This document shows positions 7,273 through 9,878 of a stretch of DNA of 9,878 bases, piece by piece. The position numbers and the translations under genes were made by a program. The notes beneath the pieces were generated by a model. That model saw only the letters and a list, made by a program, of their open reading frames with translations, was not told the DNA's origin and did not search any database. The DNA lies in contig JASLXL010000005.1 in NCBI GenBank assembly GCA_030740335.1, positions 1-9,878 of the forward strand, in the 5' to 3' direction. Origin of the DNA: SAR202 cluster bacterium (GTDB lineage: Bacteria > Chloroflexota > Dehalococcoidia > SAR202 > CAJWER01). Position 1 is the first letter of the stretch. Each line of letters opens with the position of its first letter.

Positions 7273-7908
7273 TTACCTACCCTCGGACAGCCGGTCCGCC
7301 AGGTACTTGGACAACTCGTAACCTTCCATCTTGTCCTGAGTAGTCTTGATGTCGTACTCCACCCGGAAGTGGCCACAGTGCCAGCATCGGAATCGTACAC
7401 GGCGTAGCTCGCCCTGGGATCGCCGTCTCGTGGCTGACCAACACTCCCGGGATTGACGATGATTCGCTCGTTACCAAGTGGGACCGGGTCGTCCAATCGA
7501 AATTCGAGAAACTTTGGGCCGTCCTGCCCCGTCACTCACAGAAACGGGACATGCGAGTGGCCAACCAAGCATTTCGTGGTAGTGAAGTGCTGGAGTTTGA
7601 CGGCGGCAACGGGAATCGAAACGACATACTCCCACACAGGATCCCTTGGACTATCGTGTACCATCGTAAAATCCTCGATCTCGATCCTGAGCCGCAGATT
7701 CGCCAACCAGTCCGCGTCTTCGGTGGATATCTGTTCGGCTGTCCACCGGGCTGCTGCAGCGCAATACACGCCGAGGGTCGGGGCCGTCACCGACCAGATC
7801 GCCTAGAGACCAGATCTCATCAAATCCGCCACGGTTCTTAGCGTACTCAACGACGCTACCCAAGGCTTCCAGATTACTGTGGGCATCGGAAACGATTAGC
7901 GCTCTCAA
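7273..7908 (-). pseudogene. Disabled metallophosphoesterase (YfcE/phosphodiesterase-like)
   Basis: Four consecutive minus-strand reading frames together read as one calcineurin-like phosphoesterase. Frame 1 (7908 to about 7768, TTG start) has LIVSDAHSN with metal ligands Asp8 and His10, then GDLVGDGPDP with Asp37. Frame 2 (about 7765-7536) starts near AAAARWTAEQ and holds GHSHVPFL (7562-7539). Frame 3 (7535 to about 7374) has FRLDDPVPL and [13 protein letters not shown]. Frame 4 (about 7371-7273) has [20 protein letters not shown] and ends at TAA. At the first join, roughly 40 residues expected in the family are gone, including the GNH(D/E) metal motif. The usual HGS motif reads HDS (7658-7651). 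With three frame breaks, a deleted metal site and a changed motif, it cannot be an active enzyme. Intact relatives are cytoplasmic phosphodiesterases of about 240 residues. The upstream ATG at 7924 hits a stop at once. Confidence 0.88.
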
Positions 7909-7931
7909 ATTATCTAGCCCTCATTTTGACC

Positions 7932-7937
7932 TATAAT
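7932..7937 (+). promoter_or_regulatory. Candidate -10 element upstream of tsaE
   Basis: A perfect TATAAT stands in the gap between the pseudogene start and tsaE, giving a leader of about 65 bases. At the expected distance upstream (7909-7914) there is only ATTATC, a poor -35 match, so this rests on the -10 box alone. Confidence 0.35.
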
Positions 7938-8008
7938 ACGCTTGCCCCTGCCAAAGTTTACACGAAGGGTAAGGCGTCGTAGCTGGCGGCCCTTCGGAGC
8001 ATGAGACC

Positions 8009-8524
8009 TTGACGACTCAGTTTACGATCATTACATCAGGCGCCGACGAGACCCGCCGTGTTGGCGCGGCAATGGGACGGGCCGCGCAGGCGGGGGACGT
8101 GATCCTACTCCACGGCGAACTGGGCGCAGGAAAGACGACACTGACCCAGGGCATACTACGCGGCCTCGGCGGCGACGATTATGCCAGCAGCCCCACATTC
8201 GTGCTGATTTCGGAGTACACGGCCAGGCTGACCCTATACCATGTGGACCTTTACAGGATTAGTAAACCGGAAGACACCTTTGAGCTAGGACTGGACGAGA
8301 TATTGGACGGCGATGGGCTGTGCGTCGTGGAATGGGCGGAGAGGGCCCTAGACCAATTCCCAACCGAACGCCTGACAGTCGAGTTGCACCGGACCGGGGA
8401 TGAGACTCGCAGCCTGGTAATCAAGGCCAGCGAATCCGGCTACACTCGCTACCTGCGAGAGATCTCTACCATCAACACGTCCCGGCAAGCATACGGTGAG
8501 ACATCTAATGGCGCGGAAAGTTAG
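8009..8524 (+). CDS. tsaE: tRNA t6A synthesis ATPase TsaE
   Basis: TsaE is the P-loop ATPase that works with TsaB and TsaD to put threonylcarbamoyl on A37 of tRNAs reading ANN codons. Residues 36-44 form the Walker A loop (GELGAGKTT, Lys42, Thr43). SPTF at 61-64, Asp80 in YHVDLYR and Glu108 in VEWAER sit at the positions expected for the family's ATP-binding and catalytic residues. The body ends near residue 150; about 20 further residues are a tail not usual for the family and partly overlap the next gene. The start is TTG at 8009 with GGAG at 7996-7999; the nearby ATG at 8001 meets a stop after two codons. It overlaps tsaB by 17 bases, so the pair is an operon. The 171-residue length is slightly above the typical 140-165. 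Confidence 0.93.
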   Translation: MTTQFTIITSGADETRRVGAAMGRAAQAGDVILLHGELGAGKTTLTQGILRGLGGDDYASSPTFVLISEYTARLTLYHVDLYRISKPEDTFELGLDEILDGDGLCVVEWAERALDQFPTERLTVELHRTGDETRSLVIKASESGYTRYLREISTINTSRQAYGETSNGAES

Positions 8525-9215
8525 AGACAGACCTATCGAAATCTGCATCGACACGGCTACTCGATACGCCTCCGTGGCACTGTCATCGCAGGGCGAGGTG
8601 ACGGCCGAATTTTCCTGGCGGTCGGCTCAGAACCACTCCGTGGAACTGGTTCCGGCGATGCGGCTCGTGATGGAACAGGCCGGGGTGCAAATGGATGCCA
8701 TCGAGGCCGTGTTCGTCGTAGGTGGGCCGGGTGGTTTCAGTGCATTACGCGTAGGCATCAGCGTGGCAAAGTCGCTCGCCGTGGGTCGGGGCATCCCGCT
8801 GGTTGGCGTGGGCACGCTTGAAGTGGAGGCTAGTCCGTACCTGGGTCTCGGATTGCCGGTGTGTGCGGCGGTAGCCGCGAGCCGGTCAACGGTTTACGCC
8901 GCCACCTTTGACGGAGGTCTAATGGAAGCCCCTGCAAGCAATCTCCGGGTCGCGAGCCACGAGGAGCTAGCATCGTCTGTGGAACAACCGACGCTGTTTT
9001 GCGGCGAAGCCGTCGAAGGCCTGGCGGATATGTTGAAGAAGAGTCTCGGTGATGCCGCAGTCATCACCAATAGCCCGCCTCCGACCAGGAGACCGGCGGT
9101 GGTGGCCCAACTTGGCTATTCGCAGATGCAGGCCATCGGGGGCGAAGACCCTGCCTTCCTCCAACCTCAATACATGCGTTCAGCCCAAATCAACTCCGCC
9201 AAACGAAGGAAGTGA
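8508..9215 (+). CDS. tsaB: tRNA t6A synthesis protein TsaB
   Basis: TsaB is the non-catalytic scaffold of the t6A transferase complex; it pairs with TsaD and recruits TsaE. This 235-residue protein has the ASKHA-type start (IEICIDTATRYASVAL), the helix carrying HSVELVPAM, the signature GGPGGFSALRVGISVAKSLA, and the C-terminal PQYMRSAQI typical of bacterial TsaB. In most TsaB proteins the signature reads GPGSFTGLR; here it is GPGGFSALR, a mild variant. The ATG at 8508 is preferred because GGTGAG sits seven bases before it; a GTG at 8496 in the same frame would add four residues. The start lies inside the end of tsaE. The tsaD and rimI genes that often follow tsaB are not next to it. Confidence 0.92.
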   Translation: MARKVRDRPIEICIDTATRYASVALSSQGEVTAEFSWRSAQNHSVELVPAMRLVMEQAGVQMDAIEAVFVVGGPGGFSALRVGISVAKSLAVGRGIPLVGVGTLEVEASPYLGLGLPVCAAVAASRSTVYAATFDGGLMEAPASNLRVASHEELASSVEQPTLFCGEAVEGLADMLKKSLGDAAVITNSPPPTRRPAVVAQLGYSQMQAIGGEDPAFLQPQYMRSAQINSAKRRK

Positions 9216-9343
9216 AAGCCCCAACGCTCATTTTTTCACGTCGATAAGATCAGGCGAGCTTTACATGGGCCTGAGGAGATACCACCTGTCAACAATTCTA
9301 TAGCTTGTCCAAAATCGTACACAACAATGGAGGCACGAAAACA
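9216..9343 (+). other. Intergenic region between tsaB and ndk
   Basis: 128 bases without a recognisable gene. A run of six T at 9232-9237 has no hairpin of note before it. GGAGG at 9329-9333 is the likely ribosome binding site of ndk. I see no promoter pair with acceptable spacing; ndk may be read from upstream or from a weak local promoter. Confidence 0.4.
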
Positions 9344-9757
9344 TTGCAAAAGACATTAGTACTGCTGAAACCCGATGCAGTTCAAAGGGGACTCGTTGGT
9401 GAACTCGTATCGCGGCTGGAGCGTAAGGGGCTAAAACTTGTGGGGATGAAGCTGGTCAGAATGAACGACGCCCTTGCCCGCCAACACTACGCCGAGCACG
9501 TCGACAAGCCCTTCTTCAAGGGGCTGGCGCAGTTCATCACATCGGGACCGCTGGTGGCTATGGCGATTGAAGGCGAAGACGCGATATGCATGGTGCGTAC
9601 GCTAATGGGAGAGACCAACCCCGCCAACGCGGCGCCGGGCACCGTCAGGGGCGACTACGCCGTGTCCATCGGACTGAACCTGGTGCACGGTTCCGACTCG
9701 ATTGAGTCGGCCCAACGCGAGCTTGCGCTTTTCTTCAAGGAAGACGAGATTCTTTAA
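9344..9757 (+). CDS. ndk: Nucleoside diphosphate kinase
   Basis: Ndk moves the gamma phosphate of ATP to nucleoside diphosphates through a phosphohistidine. With the TTG at 9344 as start the protein is 137 residues and opens [16 protein letters not shown], exactly where the family begins. A TTG at 9305 is in frame but adds 13 residues with no family match, and GGAGG at 9329-9333 lies between the two. Key residues in the 137-residue numbering: Lys9 (LLKPD), Tyr49 (HYAEH), Arg85 and Thr91 ([10 protein letters not shown]), Arg102 (VRGDYA), Asn112, the phosphoacceptor His115 and Ser117 in NLVHGSDS, and Glu121. One oddity: the strongly conserved GRN before the active histidine reads GLN (Leu111). 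The set is otherwise complete, so an active cytoplasmic enzyme is expected. It converges with an rsfS-like gene 25 bases downstream. Confidence 0.95.
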   Translation: MQKTLVLLKPDAVQRGLVGELVSRLERKGLKLVGMKLVRMNDALARQHYAEHVDKPFFKGLAQFITSGPLVAMAIEGEDAICMVRTLMGETNPANAAPGTVRGDYAVSIGLNLVHGSDSIESAQRELALFFKEDEIL

Positions 9758-9782
9758 TACGATCGCTCTACCGAACCCTGGA

Positions 9783-9878
9783 TCACTGAATCCTGACGGT
9801 CTCGGTCGCCTGAGACCAGGCCTCTTCGAGGTGGTAGAACTCCCGTCTATCGGGAGTGAAAATATGGACAATCACGTC
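9783..9878 (-). CDS. rsfS: C-terminal fragment of ribosome silencing factor RsfS-like protein (partial)
   Basis: A minus-strand frame enters from the window edge and gives 31 residues before TGA (complement of 9783-9785). They read DVIVHIFTPDRREFYHLEEA followed by WSQATETVRIQ. This matches the C-terminal part of RsfS (RsfA, DUF143), where a D-V-(V/I)-V-H-(V/I)-F strand is followed by a P-x-x-R-x-(F/Y)-Y-x-L-E helix and a tryptophan. RsfS binds ribosomal protein uL14 and blocks joining of the subunits when nutrients are scarce. The gene is cut by the window end, so its N-terminus and start are unseen. The short ndk-rsfS gap shows no clear terminator. Confidence 0.75.
   Translation of the reverse strand, partial: DVIVHIFTPDRREFYHLEEAWSQATETVRIQ

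Noticed and set aside
9265..9303. Twelve-codon ORF ([12 protein letters not shown]) between tsaB and ndk as leader peptide
   Set aside because: No ribosome binding site, no attenuator hairpin and no codon bias that would suggest a regulatory peptide.
9798..9817. Inverted repeat GGTCTC/GAGACC after ndk as a terminator
   Set aside because: It lies within the rsfS-like coding sequence and has no T-run after it, so it is more likely a coding coincidence.

Overview
The window is a moderately GC-rich piece of bacterial chromosome with short intergenic gaps. The flavour of its proteins, including two unrecognised ones, suggests an uncultured Chloroflexota bacterium (Dehalococcoidia/SAR202-like). 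That placement is inference from remembered family resemblance; no marker gene here proves it. Start codons are notable: five of nine identifiable starts look like TTG.

Layout. (1) Positions 1-3015 hold a soluble NAD-type formate dehydrogenase locus on the + strand: the last codons of a NuoF-like diaphorase subunit, then a complete Mo/W catalytic subunit (fdhA) with a NuoG-like N-terminal iron-sulfur region. Between them (86-270) lies what reads as a broken small glycine-zipper membrane protein gene with two in-frame TAG stops and one frameshift. (2) At 3249-5630, also + strand, come a conserved-looking protein of unknown function and an IlvD/Edd-family dehydratase, probably for sugar acids. 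(3) At 5649-6329 on the minus strand is an alpha/beta-hydrolase of the phospholipase/carboxylesterase type. (4) At 6470-7246 (+) is an unrecognised alpha/beta protein with a very acidic tail. (5) At 7273-7908 (-) is a clearly disabled metallophosphoesterase with three reading-frame breaks and loss of the GNH metal-binding motif. (6) At 8009-9757 (+) is a housekeeping block: tsaE and tsaB (tRNA t6A synthesis), overlapping and probably co-transcribed, then ndk. (7) At 9783-9878 (-) is the C-terminus of a protein that resembles the ribosome silencing factor RsfS, converging on ndk.

How it fits together. The formate dehydrogenase subunits would oxidise formate and pass electrons through iron-sulfur clusters to NAD+. 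The dehydratase and the unknown protein next to it may share its transcription unit, although a plausible promoter lies before the unknown protein. TsaE and TsaB act with TsaD and TsaC (not in the window) to make t6A37 in ANN-decoding tRNAs. Ndk balances nucleoside triphosphates.

I found no tRNA, rRNA, CRISPR array, insertion sequence or phage gene. The most noteworthy signals are the two decayed genes among intact neighbours, the missing His-Cys3 cluster in FdhA, and the two proteins of unknown function.
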